In this document: positions 28,402 to 37,700 of the stretch, piece after piece | Position numbering within the stretch: position 1 is the first letter of the stretch | How the letters are laid out: each line of letters begins with the position of its first letter | Assembly: GCA_964528675.1 (NCBI GenBank) | Contig: CAZGTU010000010.1 | Span: forward strand, 24,130-88,129 | DNA length: 64,000 bases | Direction: 5' to 3' | DNA from: CAYRTD01 sp964528675 | GTDB taxonomy: Bacteria; Bacteroidota; Bacteroidia; Bacteroidales; GCA-2748055 | Program-made: the position numbers and the translations under genes | The notes under the pieces: generated by a model | What the model saw: the letters and a program-made list of their open reading frames with translations, nothing else | Databases searched by the model: none | Told to the model about the DNA's origin: nothing

Positions 28402-29226
28402 TTATACCTCTTCTTTTTTTACCGGACGGAACAGCAGGAACAGGCCTGCAATTATAAAAGGAATACTGAGCAGTTGCCCCATATTCAGGAACATCCCTAT
28501 TTCCACATCCGATTGTTTAGCTTTAAAAAATTCAATTGTAAATCTGCTTGAATAAACAAGCAATAAAACAAATCCGAGAAATTCCCCTGCCTTCTCATGT
28601 CCTGCTCGTTTCCTGTAATATCTGTAAGAAAAGATAAAAATAACCAGGTAAGCAATTGCTTCATATAACTGCACAGGATGGCGGGGAATACCATTTGAGC
28701 GGCCAAAAACAAAAGCCCAGGGCAATGCTGAAGGTTTACCCAGGATCTCAGAATTAAATAAATTCCCTATTCGTACAAAAAAACCTATCAGGGGGCCAAA
28801 AAGAGCAATCCGGTCTACCATCCATATCATTGAGATCTTTGTCCTTAAAGAATTCAGGGCAATGCCTATAATTATCCCAAGAGCTGAACCATGCCCGGAC
28901 ATCCCCTGGTAACCGACAAAAACAGCATTTTGTCCAAGCACCCCTCTCCATGGCTTAATGATATCCCATGGATATTTAAGATAATACCCAGGTTCATAAA
29001 CAAGGCAATGCATCAATCTTCCCCCAAGGAATAAGCCTGCTATGATAAAAAGGCCGTATGATATTAATGCATCTTCCGGTTTCCCTTCCCTCCTAAAAAT
29101 ATGTACCATAAAACGGTAACTGATATAAAAGCTAAGAACGAGAAATACAGAGTACCATCTTATTGAAAGTCTCCCCAGCTCAAAGATCACAGGATCCGGA
29201 TTCCAGCTTATTGAAAAAATGATCAT
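28402..29226 (-). CDS. lgt: prolipoprotein diacylglyceryl transferase (Lgt)
   Basis: The 274-residue membrane protein shows Lgt landmarks in order: IRWYSVFLVLSFY near the N terminus, GGRLMHCLVYEP, YQGMSGHGSALG (the conserved HG region), FFVRIGNLFNSEILGKP with the essential Arg and Asn, HPVQLYEAI, and RFTIEFFK near the end. It transfers diacylglycerol from phosphatidylglycerol to the lipobox cysteine of prolipoproteins in the inner membrane. Nothing essential seems missing. What is unusual is location: it is the first gene of the polysaccharide utilisation run, three bases ahead of the T9SS propeller gene, whereas lgt is normally a housekeeping gene. Many products of this operon (SusD, both sulfatases, the glycosidase, one propeller protein) are lipoproteins. 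Confidence 0.93.
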   Translation of the reverse strand: MIIFSISWNPDPVIFELGRLSIRWYSVFLVLSFYISYRFMVHIFRREGKPEDALISYGLFIIAGLFLGGRLMHCLVYEPGYYLKYPWDIIKPWRGVLGQNAVFVGYQGMSGHGSALGIIIGIALNSLRTKISMIWMVDRIALFGPLIGFFVRIGNLFNSEILGKPSALPWAFVFGRSNGIPRHPVQLYEAIAYLVIFIFSYRYYRKRAGHEKAGEFLGFVLLLVYSSRFTIEFFKAKQSDVEIGMFLNMGQLLSIPFIIAGLFLLFRPVKKEEV

Positions 29227-29429
29227 AACATTTAATTATTCTTGCTCTTAAATCAATATGTATTCTCCCTGTTCCGATTTAAAAACCGGGCAATAACTCC
29301 CTCCTTATCTGAATAAAAACAATTTTTCAGAAACTATTCGCTGCGGAACAATACTTCACTTTAAAACATTTATAATTCTGAAATAATGAGTTCATGAATT
29401 CAATAAATGTTGATAGTAAATCCAAGTAA

Positions 29430-29474
29430 GACTTAAAAAGAAACTTTGTGGCTATAAATCAAAGCCACAAAGTT
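29430..29474 (-). terminator. Rho-independent-like terminator after the T9SS protein gene
   Basis: AACTTTGTGGCT (29442-29453) and AGCCACAAAGTT (29463-29474) form a perfect 12-base-pair stem with a 9-base loop. Read on the minus strand, the stem starts 27 bases beyond the stop codon at 29501 and is followed by TTCTTTTTAAGT. It should separate this gene from the lgt-susCD transcript. Confidence 0.65.
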
Positions 29475-29500
29475 CTATACAACCTGCAATAACCTCCCGG

Positions 29501-30391
29501 TTATTTCTTAATAAACTGCCTTGTTATGGTTTCCTCTCCGTTATTCATGCGCAAGAAATAAACTCCCGGAGTCATATCGACAACATCCAGGGTTGTTTCT
29601 CCGGCCTTTAGTTGTAATGTTTTTATCTGTTTACCACGCACATCATATATCATTGCATCCACCGGGTTACCGTCATAATTATCCATCCGGATATTCAGGT
29701 AGCCGTAAGAGGGATTGGGATATGCAGATACTGAAGATTCATTCAGCACCTCGTTTATACCGACAGGATGTGTAATGGTAATTGGTAATGGTTCGGTAAG
29801 TGTTTCAGGATCGTATGGCATTCGATTATCTGAATCAACATCGCCGACAGCATACTGAAGGAAAAATTCTCCGGCTTTATCATCCGTCATAACTGTGAGT
29901 GTAAAATATAAACTATCGAAAAAAGCCATATCCACCGGTTCTGTACTTTCAGCCCCCCACCAGTAATATCCGGGAGGTGCATCACCTGTTGAGTCATTCA
30001 ACATAGTGGTTTGATCCTCACTGTATGCAAGGGTATAAGTACCATCATGATCTTCTGAAGGATACGCCCAACCACTTTCAGTTTCAATTGAGTCGGCAGC
30101 TTCGACAGTTACCATAATATTATCTTCAATTGTCCAACCCTCCGGAAGAAGGACTCCGAAAAGCCCGGTTTTTGTAAGAGAACCATCTTCAATTGTCCAG
30201 TCATTTGTTGGATCATCATCTTCTATCATAACAAAATCCACTTCAAAGGTAGAGTTGGAATTTGCTTCAGTTGGCTGATCAACCAGCTTGAACTCATAAC
30301 ATCCAAAAACGATCAGCAGCCCAAACATAGCTGCTAACAGGATGTTTTCCTTACGCAGGAATACTTTTTTAAGTGTAGAAGTTTTTTTCAT
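29501..30391 (-). CDS. T9SS-sorted protein of unknown function, possible lipoprotein
   Basis: The 296-residue product begins with a basic stretch and a hydrophobic segment ending in a lipobox-like IVFGC (near residue 31). It ends with a type A T9SS sorting domain (SAYPNPSYGYLNIRM, IYDVRGKQIKTLQL, MTPGVYFLRMNNG, ending TITRQFIKK). The middle (about 40-215) is acidic, with WTIEDGSLTKTG and WTIEDNIMVTVEAAD forming an internal near-repeat, and shows no enzyme motif that I recognise. It resembles secreted SusE-like or DUF-type proteins found beside SusCD pairs. It has its own promoter-operator and terminator, so it is probably monocistronic and separately controlled. Confidence 0.65.
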   Translation of the reverse strand: MKKTSTLKKVFLRKENILLAAMFGLLIVFGCYEFKLVDQPTEANSNSTFEVDFVMIEDDDPTNDWTIEDGSLTKTGLFGVLLPEGWTIEDNIMVTVEAADSIETESGWAYPSEDHDGTYTLAYSEDQTTMLNDSTGDAPPGYYWWGAESTEPVDMAFFDSLYFTLTVMTDDKAGEFFLQYAVGDVDSDNRMPYDPETLTEPLPITITHPVGINEVLNESSVSAYPNPSYGYLNIRMDNYDGNPVDAMIYDVRGKQIKTLQLKAGETTLDVVDMTPGVYFLRMNNGEETITRQFIKK

Positions 30392-30413
30392 AAAATTGAG
30401 TTTTTAATTAATA

Positions 30414-30460
30414 TGTTCATACATATGAACAAATGTATGAGATAAAAATTAAAAAACAAA
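30414..30460 (-). promoter_or_regulatory. Bacteroidota-type promoter overlapped by a palindromic operator
   Basis: On the minus strand TTTG (30457-30460), a 19-base spacer and TACATTTG (30430-30437) match the TTTG-N19-TAnnTTTG consensus exactly. The 18-base palindrome TGTTCATATGTATGAACA (30414-30431) starts on the last two bases of the -7 element and therefore covers the expected transcription start, 23 bases before the ATG. This is a classic repressor position. The cognate regulator is unknown; the locus GntR protein is one candidate. Confidence 0.65.
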
Positions 30461-30638
30461 TTATATTATGTTAATAATTAATATTAAGCAACATTAAAAT
30501 GAGCTTGCAGAAGCAAATAAATATATTGCATATTGCTTAATATAAATTAGGAGGGGAAATAGTCAATTTGGCATTATTATTATGAACTGCATTATGTAAT
30601 GAAGAATTTCTACCTGTTTTTTGTTCAACTAACCTCAT

Positions 30639-31667
30639 TCAATTCCCTGAAAGGCCCCTCTTCTTTATTCCAAATGCCTTTGCCGGATTCTCTTTCAGCA
30701 AAAGATCCAGATCTTCCCCGGTGAATCCCTTTGCTTTTAACTCCGGAACAACTTTCTCAAAAATAGCAGTGAAACCCCTGGGCTTCTGTTCTTCCTTTGC
30801 CGGATCATACCAGCCTGCATCGTGAGATATCAATATTTTGTCTAATATTTCATTTTCTTTTGCAAAAATCAGCCTTTCAATCTGTGCATCCGGATTCCAG
30901 CCAAATTTATCAAAACTGATCCAGCATCCTTCTTCTGCAGCTTTAATATAATTTGAATAATCTTTCTCATTATTGGCATGGATCCATATAAATGCTTCAG
31001 GAGAAACTCCATTTTCTTTTAATATTTCCAGTTGTGGCCATAAAGCAAGCGCTTTTCCGGTATGGGACCCAATGGTCAGCCCGGTTTCCAGATGAGTAAT
31101 TGCCGCTGCTTTTACCAGCTTTTGCTGCATTGGATCAAGAGGATCAGCAGCATCGACGGCTATTTTAATGAAACCAGGTTTAATACTTGTATTATCAATG
31201 CCTTCTTCAAATTCCCCGATCCAAATTTCTGCCAGTTCTTCAGAAGTAAGATCAAATGCAAATTGTGGAATGAATTTATTCTGTCTGGCTCCGTAAAAAC
31301 CGGTATTGGAAATAATCTTTATACCAGTCTGTTCCGACAGCTCTCTTAAAAGTTCTGCATCTCTGCCCAGATAGGCAGGTGTGGCATCCACAAAAAACTG
31401 TACATCATGATCGGCGATCTCTTCCAGGTAAGGTTTCATAACACTGATCACTTCCTCCCTGTCCCATCGGTCAAAACTGATGCTGTCTGCCCCGATGAAA
31501 TCTACCAGGAGATGCTCATGGCTAAGCCATATTTCTTGCTCTGAGGGTGACTCCTTTCCGGCGACACTGTTAATAACTGGCTTTTCGCCTGTCATCATAC
31601 ATGATTGTATCCCAAGATAAATAACAAAGCTCGTGAATGATAAAATCCTCCTGATAGTCATAATCAT
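30639..31667 (-). CDS. phosphotriesterase-family metal-dependent hydrolase, lipoprotein
   Basis: The 342-residue protein keeps the binuclear metal site of the amidohydrolase/phosphotriesterase family: His50-x-His52 (LSHEHLLVDF), a likely carboxylated Lys in KPGFIKIAVD, His in IGSHTG, His in WIHANN, and Asp in ISHDAGWYD. The N terminus ends in a lipobox-like IQSC (Cys23), so unlike most cytoplasmic PTE-like lactonases it is predicted to be exported. Substrate is unknown; lactones of sugar acids or ester-type substituents are possible. It is upstream of and on the same strand as the T9SS gene, but the 247-base gap with a separate promoter argues against cotranscription. Confidence 0.82.
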   Translation of the reverse strand: MIMTIRRILSFTSFVIYLGIQSCMMTGEKPVINSVAGKESPSEQEIWLSHEHLLVDFIGADSISFDRWDREEVISVMKPYLEEIADHDVQFFVDATPAYLGRDAELLRELSEQTGIKIISNTGFYGARQNKFIPQFAFDLTSEELAEIWIGEFEEGIDNTSIKPGFIKIAVDAADPLDPMQQKLVKAAAITHLETGLTIGSHTGKALALWPQLEILKENGVSPEAFIWIHANNEKDYSNYIKAAEEGCWISFDKFGWNPDAQIERLIFAKENEILDKILISHDAGWYDPAKEEQKPRGFTAIFEKVVPELKAKGFTGEDLDLLLKENPAKAFGIKKRGLSGN

Positions 31668-31896
31668 ATGTTTTTAAAATCCGGTTAAAACAATTATTAT
31701 AAATCATACAGCCCTGACAATCCAGGTATGGAAATAAGGTGAAATTTACAATTTTTTTGTGGCATTAAAAATCAGTCTTTTTCCCATAGTTTTTAGAATT
31801 TACTATTTTGTGCCCTTATGTGCCTTATGTGGTTCATTTTCTTCCCCCCAATGTAAGTTTTTCGCATTACCCCGTCTATTAAAACAAAAACCCCTC

Positions 31897-32211
31897 ATGA
31901 ACAATATAAAAGCAATCTTCAATACTTCCCTCCTGTCCCTGCTGGGGTTTTCCATGGGAAATACTCAGGATTACCATCAATTAAGCTCCGGAGAATTTTA
32001 TGAACAGCTTACAAAAGAAAAAATTACCCTGATTGATGTGCGCACTTCGGGTGAATTTGCTAACGGGCATATTCCCGATGCGGGTCAATTGAATTTTTAT
32101 GCACTGGATTTTAAAAAAAAGTTGCTTCTGCTCCCCAGGGATCAACCTTGCTTGCAGTTGAAGCAATCCGGGAATATCAAAATATTTTTGCACAAAAACG
32201 AACAGGATTAG
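31897..32211 (+). pseudogene. rhodanese-domain protein, broken in mid-domain
   Basis: From ATG 31897 a short hydrophobic leader is followed by the start of a rhodanese domain: ITLIDVRTSGEFANGHIPDAGQLNF, then DFKKKLLLLPRDQP. At that point a normal rhodanese would continue into YxYCxxGxRS with the active-site cysteine. Here homology stops near 32140 and the frame runs on for about 22 unrelated residues read out of frame from the restriction gene. The catalytic half is therefore missing and the gene is judged non-functional. Open frame further upstream (from 31759) lies in a leader that contains a repeat-like TTTTGTGCCC...GTGGTTC stretch and is not thought to be coding. Confidence 0.8.
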
Positions 32212-34433
32212 TTGTTTGGATTGTTCCAAGCGAAACAATTTATAGTCAAACCGTTCAAAAAATAAGGGATAAAAGCAATCCTTTACGCCAATTGCTCGAC
32301 CAATGTAGCGGAAACCGTACTATTGTTCTTGAAAAAGGGCAAAAACTAACAACAAATGATATTGAAGAAAACTTAGTGGTGTTGTTTGTGATGATACAGT
32401 CCATTAGCAGAAAGAATGGCAAAGAAGCCTTAAAAGTCTTTCAGGACAGTGGCGGATACGATAGTTTTTTCCCGGCAGATAATCGTTACGATTTACACAA
32501 GCAATTATTGGAGCAGATACCCAATCTTGATTATATTTCAGCTTTGGGAGAAGAACAGCCTTTAATTATGACCAGTCTGGGAAATGCTATTCGTGTGGCA
32601 AAGCCCCTGATAATTATTGATGAGATGCACAAAGTTTTTTCCGACAATGCAAGAAAAACCATTGACGGGCTTAATCCTGAAATGATTCTCGGTTTAACAG
32701 CAACACCAAAGGAAAATATGAATATCCTTGTTACCATAACCGGACTTGAATTAAAAGAAGAAGAAATGGTAAAGCTTGATATGCATATCCTCCCACCAAT
32801 CAGTAAGCAGGAAGATGATTGGAAAGCAATGGTAAAAGAGATTAAGGAACACAGGGAAAAACTTGAAAATACAGCAAAGCAATATCAAAAAGACCAGGGC
32901 GCATATATTCGTCCAACAGCTTTAATTCAGGTTGAAGCAACAGGAAAAGACCAAAGAGGCAAAGGAAGGGTACATAGTTTAGATGTAAAAGAATATTTAA
33001 TCAGCCTTGAAGTAAATCCCGATGAAATAGCCATAAAAACAAGTTCACAAAATGACATTGAAGATATTAATCTGTTTTCACAGGATTGTCCAGTACGTTT
33101 TATAATAACCAAAGAAGCGCTTCGGGAAGGTTGGGATTTTTCTTTTGCATACATCCTCGGAATTATCCCAAATGTAAATTCAAATACGGGAGTAACGCAA
33201 TTAGTCGGTCGGATTTTAAGACAGCCATTTGCTAAAAAACTTGGTATTAAGGAATTGGATGAAAGCTATGTTTATTATTCCAAAGGAGATACCCGGAATA
33301 TTTTGGATAAAGTTGCAACCGGATTTAAAAATGAAGGATTGGAAGACCTTGTTACAAAGGTGAAGTTTAGAGACAATGAAGATATTAATGCAAACAAAAC
33401 GGTAAAAATTAAAAAGGGCCTAAGTGAGAAATTTCAAAATTCATTTTATCTGCCTGTTTGGTTAATGGTTGATGAAAACGACAATAAAAGGCATTTCAAC
33501 TATAATATTGACATTAAACCAAAAATAGATTTTGTTTCTTTTGAATTATCTGATGAATTTATAAAAAGCATAGAAAATTCATTAAGTGATGAAACAAAAG
33601 ACCGGAAAGCTTTTGCAATAACCCTGAATGACGAAAGTAAGGCCGCATTTGTTGAAGAAACATCAAAAAGTAATGGTATTGCAGAAATAAACATTGACTA
33701 TTTAACCCGTAGATTAAACGAAACAATAGACAACCCTTTCCAGTCAAGGGTAATCAGTGAAAAAATACTAAAACAACTTGAAGAAATAATCGGACAAGAT
33801 AAAATAAAAGAGCATTTCAGTTTTGTTGCATCACAGGTTACAAAGGAATATGTAAAGGAAAAAGTAAAGCAAGAAGAATCCATTTTTATGAAACTTCTTG
33901 AAGATAAAAAACTTGTCTTAGCTGTTTCTGATAATGAAGAATCTGGCTTTAAAGTGCCCGACAAAGATATTATTACAGTAAACACAATTCCAAACACTTA
34001 CAAATATTACCTGTTTGATGATGTAGAATTAAGCACAATGAATTCATTGGAAAAGAAAGTAGGTGACATTTTAGATAAACAGGAAACAATTCTCTGGTGG
34101 TTCAGAAACAGAACAAGTAAAAACTGGTATTCGATACAAGGCTGGCAAAAGAATAAAATCCGGCCTGATTTTGTAGCAGCTAAAAAGAACAAAAATGATG
34201 AGTTAGAATTAGTTTATATCATTGAAAGTAAAGGAGAGCATTTACTTGGTAATCTTGATACCACCTACAAGAAGAAAGTTCTTGATATAATGACAGAACA
34301 GAAGAAACAAGAAAAAATAAAGACCTATCAAACACAGATTCCATTTGAGGAATTTGTAGTCAATGATAAAGTTGAGAGTTATTTGATAGAGCAGGGAAAA
34401 GAAGAAGAGGACTTAAAAAAGCTAATGAAATGA
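32145..34433 (+). pseudogene. type III restriction-type helicase/nuclease (Res-like), N-terminally truncated
   Basis: The frame encodes about 760 residues of a superfamily 2 DExH helicase joined to a C-terminal nuclease. Present are motif Ia (VVWIVPSETIY), motif II (IIIDEMHK), motif III (LTATPKE), motifs V-VI (REGWDFSFAY, TQLVGRILRQP) and a PD-(D/E)xK-like site (RPDFVAAKKNK, then YIIESKGEH). The Walker A loop is missing: homology begins at T-LLAVEAIREYQN, exactly after the expected GxGK, and the preceding bases belong to the rhodanese gene. The only in-frame start is a TTG at 32148 without a leader. Without an ATP-binding loop the protein should be inactive. No methyltransferase (Mod) gene is nearby, which also argues that this is a remnant of a transferred system. 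Confidence 0.85.
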
Positions 34434-34739
34434 TAATCCGGCACACACAGTCCCTTCGCTGGAGGGCACATTTAGCATTATTCACAAAAAGCTCGGCGTA
34501 GCCAATTCAACCAAACTTCTCGTCCGCCGAAGCTCCGATAGCTATCGGAGCGAAGGAGGATTAAAGATAATTTCATATTCCTTACCCAGATTTCAGATCA
34601 AATGATTTTTTCTTAACTTGTTTTCCCAATATTTATCTTGTCTCCTGTATTAACTGGCATGAAAAATGCCTGCGGATTCAATCCTGTGAGGAATATTATT
34701 AGTTCCAGGTGCTATATCCGCATTAAAACCTAAAAACTG
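34434..34739. other. 306-base intergenic gap with dispersed repeat
   Basis: The gap holds one partial copy (34491-34565) of the palindromic dispersed repeat described separately; the remainder is AT-rich leader of the histidine kinase gene. No gene is seen. Confidence 0.5.
34491..34565. repeat. dispersed palindromic repeat, copy 1 (partial)
   Basis: It starts GCTCGGCGTAGCCAATTC and ends GCGAAGGAGGATTAAA, with the perfect palindrome CTCCGATAGCTATCGGAG at 34533-34550. It matches the right halves of the copies at 38824-38977 and 42922-43074, with few differences. Confidence 0.85.
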
Positions 34740-37700
34740 ATGGAAAATAATAGCAGCAAAATTTCAAAATCAGGTAAGAAAAACAGGAATTTCATATCAT
34801 TCACTGAATATAAAAATCTTGACGAGAAGGAATTTTATAAAAAAGCAGAAGAAGTAAATAATTACATCAGGGAGCTCGAAGAACGGATTAAGGAATTAAA
34901 TGTTTCCGGCATTGAGAATACAACGGAACGTGAAAAAACAGAAAGAGCACTGCGTGAAATAGAGTGGATGTTACATGACGCAAATGATGAGAAAGCAGAA
35001 TATGTTCCGGAATATGGCGATTTGAGCTCCTTGAATAAAGAAGGAATGATCCTGAATCTGTTGGGTAAAAAACAACTCAAAAATATTGTCGATGATTATC
35101 TGCACCTTCTGGAAACTTCTGCGGCAATTTATGAACGCAACGGAGATTATGCCCTTGGTGTATTTTCTTCAGGCTGGTGCAGGATGATGGATGCAGCCTC
35201 ACGAAAATTATGCAATACCAGCGACAACCGGAAAGCTATGAAAAGCGGGAAATGGCTATGCCATGAATCGTGCTGGAGAGATGCATCTTTACCTTCTATA
35301 AAAGAAGGAAAAGCAGTAGATGTCAAATGTAATGGTGGAATCAATCTCTATGCAATGCCCATTCGTACCAATGGAGAAATAACCGGCTCCATAAATATCG
35401 GGTACGGAACTCCACCAACAGATAATCAAAGCCTGAAAGACCTGTCGGCAAAATATAAAATTCCTGTTGAGAAGCTCCGGGAAAAAGCGAAATCCTACCC
35501 TGCCCGGCCCAGGTTTATTACCGATCTGGCAAAAAAGAGGCTAAGACGTTCTGCCTTATTTATGGAAAGTCTGATAGAAAGCAAACTGGCACAGGAAGCA
35601 GTTGCAGAAAACAATGAACAAATGCGCATAACGCTTAATTCTATAGGCGATGCAGTGATTTCTACAGATATAAAAGGCCGGGTGATACAGATGAATCCTG
35701 TAGCTGAAAAACTTACAGGATGGAGGCTCGATAGGGCAAAGGGCTTACCACTCAGCAAAGTGTTTAACATTGTAAATGCCAAAACGGGAAAAAGAGCTGA
35801 AAATCCGGTAAAAAAAGTACTGAAAACGGGTCATATTGTCGGTCTGGCAAATCATACCAAACTGATTTCCCGAAAAGGAAAGGAATATCAGATTGCAGAT
35901 TCCGGAGCACCCATCAAAGATTCACACAATGCTATTAAAGGTGTGGTAATAGTTTTCAGGGATGTGACGGAAGAGTATGAGCTCCAGGAAAACCTGACAG
36001 AAAGTGAACGAACATTAAACAAAGCCCAGGAAATAGGTAAAATGGGAAGCTGGAAGTTCGATCTATCCACAGGTAAGGTCAGTGCCTCAGCAGAAGCCAG
36101 GAAAATATATGGGTTTGATGCCGGAGAAGATCTGACCATTGAAAAAGTTCAAAAAATTCCTTTGCCAGGATTCAGAAATAAGCTTAATGATGCATTACAT
36201 AACCTGGTTACCGGGCAGGCAAGGTATGATGTGGAATTTATTATAAAAAATCGTAAAAGAGGTAAATACATAGATATTCACTCTGTAGCAGAGTATAATG
36301 CAGAGCAAAATACTGTTACAGGCATACTACAGGATGTCTCGGAAATTAAGGAAAGTGAAAATAAATATAAAAACCTTTTCAGCAGCATCAGGGATTCCTT
36401 GCTGGTGACCGATACCAACCGTAAAATAGTGAATTGCAATCCTGCATTCACCGATTTATTCGGATATACCCAGGAAGAGATCATTGGAAAAAATACTTCA
36501 ATAATTTATAAAGACCCTGGAGAATTTGAGATGATGGGGCAAAAGCTCAAGGAAAGCATGAACATCCCTAATTTCATTTTAACCTTAAGCTTTAAAAAGA
36601 AAAACGGAAAATTGTTCAGAGGGGAAACAACTGTCTTTTATCTGAAAAACAAAAACGGAGAAACAGAGGGGTATATTGGTATGATTAGAGATGTTACAGC
36701 GCGTTTGAAAGCAGAAGAAAAGTTGAAAGAGAGTGAAGATAAGATGCAGAGCATATTCAAAGTGGCTCCTGTGGGAATTGGATTGGTCCTTAACAGGAAT
36801 ATACTAGAAGTAAACAAAAAAATTTGTGAAATGACCGGATATTCTGAAAATGAACTAACCGGCAAAAATGCCAGAATATTATATCCTTCCCAGGCAGAAT
36901 ATAACAGGGTAGGTGAAAAAAAATACAACCAGATAAAAAAAAGAAGCATTGGTGTGGTGGAAACCCGGTGGCAGGATAAGAATGGCAAACGTCTGGACAT
37001 CCTTCTGGCATCTACTCCTATGGACATTAATGATCTGGAAAAAGGCTATATTTTTACAGCACTGGATATCACAGATAGAAAACAATTCGAAGAAAAACTG
37101 AAAAAAAGTGAAGCCCGATTCAGAAGCCTGGCAGAATCAGCTCCGGTTGGGGTAGTGATCTCTGATAAAAATGAAAAAACTTTATATGCCAATAAACGCT
37201 TTAAAGATCTTTTTGGATATACCTCTGAAGATATGCCCTCTGTAAAGGAATGGTGGCCCCTGGCATATCCGGATCAAGAAAAACGAGAGAAAATCAGGAA
37301 AAATTGGGAAAAGACTATTCAGGACGCCCAGCAAAAGAAAAGTCCTGTCCAACCCATGGTACATCCTGTCACATGTAAGGATGGAACGGTAAAATTCATT
37401 GAATTCAGGATCTCTTCCAAAGGCGGATTGAATTTTATCATTTTTACCGATATGACAAAACTTCATCGCACCATAACAGAATTGCAATCGGCCAAGGCCA
37501 AAGCCGAGGAAAGCGACAAGTTGAAATCTGCTTTTTTGGCTAATGTGAGCCATGAGATACGCACACCTATGAATGGTATCCTGGGATTTCTGGATCTCCT
37601 CAGGAATGCTGAATTATCAAAAAGAAAAAGAGAAGCCTACCTGAACATTATAAACCAGAGTGGCAACAGGCTACTTGGCACTATCAATGATATTGTGGAA

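Noticed and set aside
31759..31896. Longer start for the broken rhodanese gene
   Set aside because: The extra 46 codons fall in a repeat-like leader (TTTTGTGCCC words); the ATG at 31897 directly precedes the recognisable protein.
32145..34433. Intact defence helicase-nuclease system
   Set aside because: The Walker A motif and start region are missing and no methyltransferase partner is present, so it is called a remnant.
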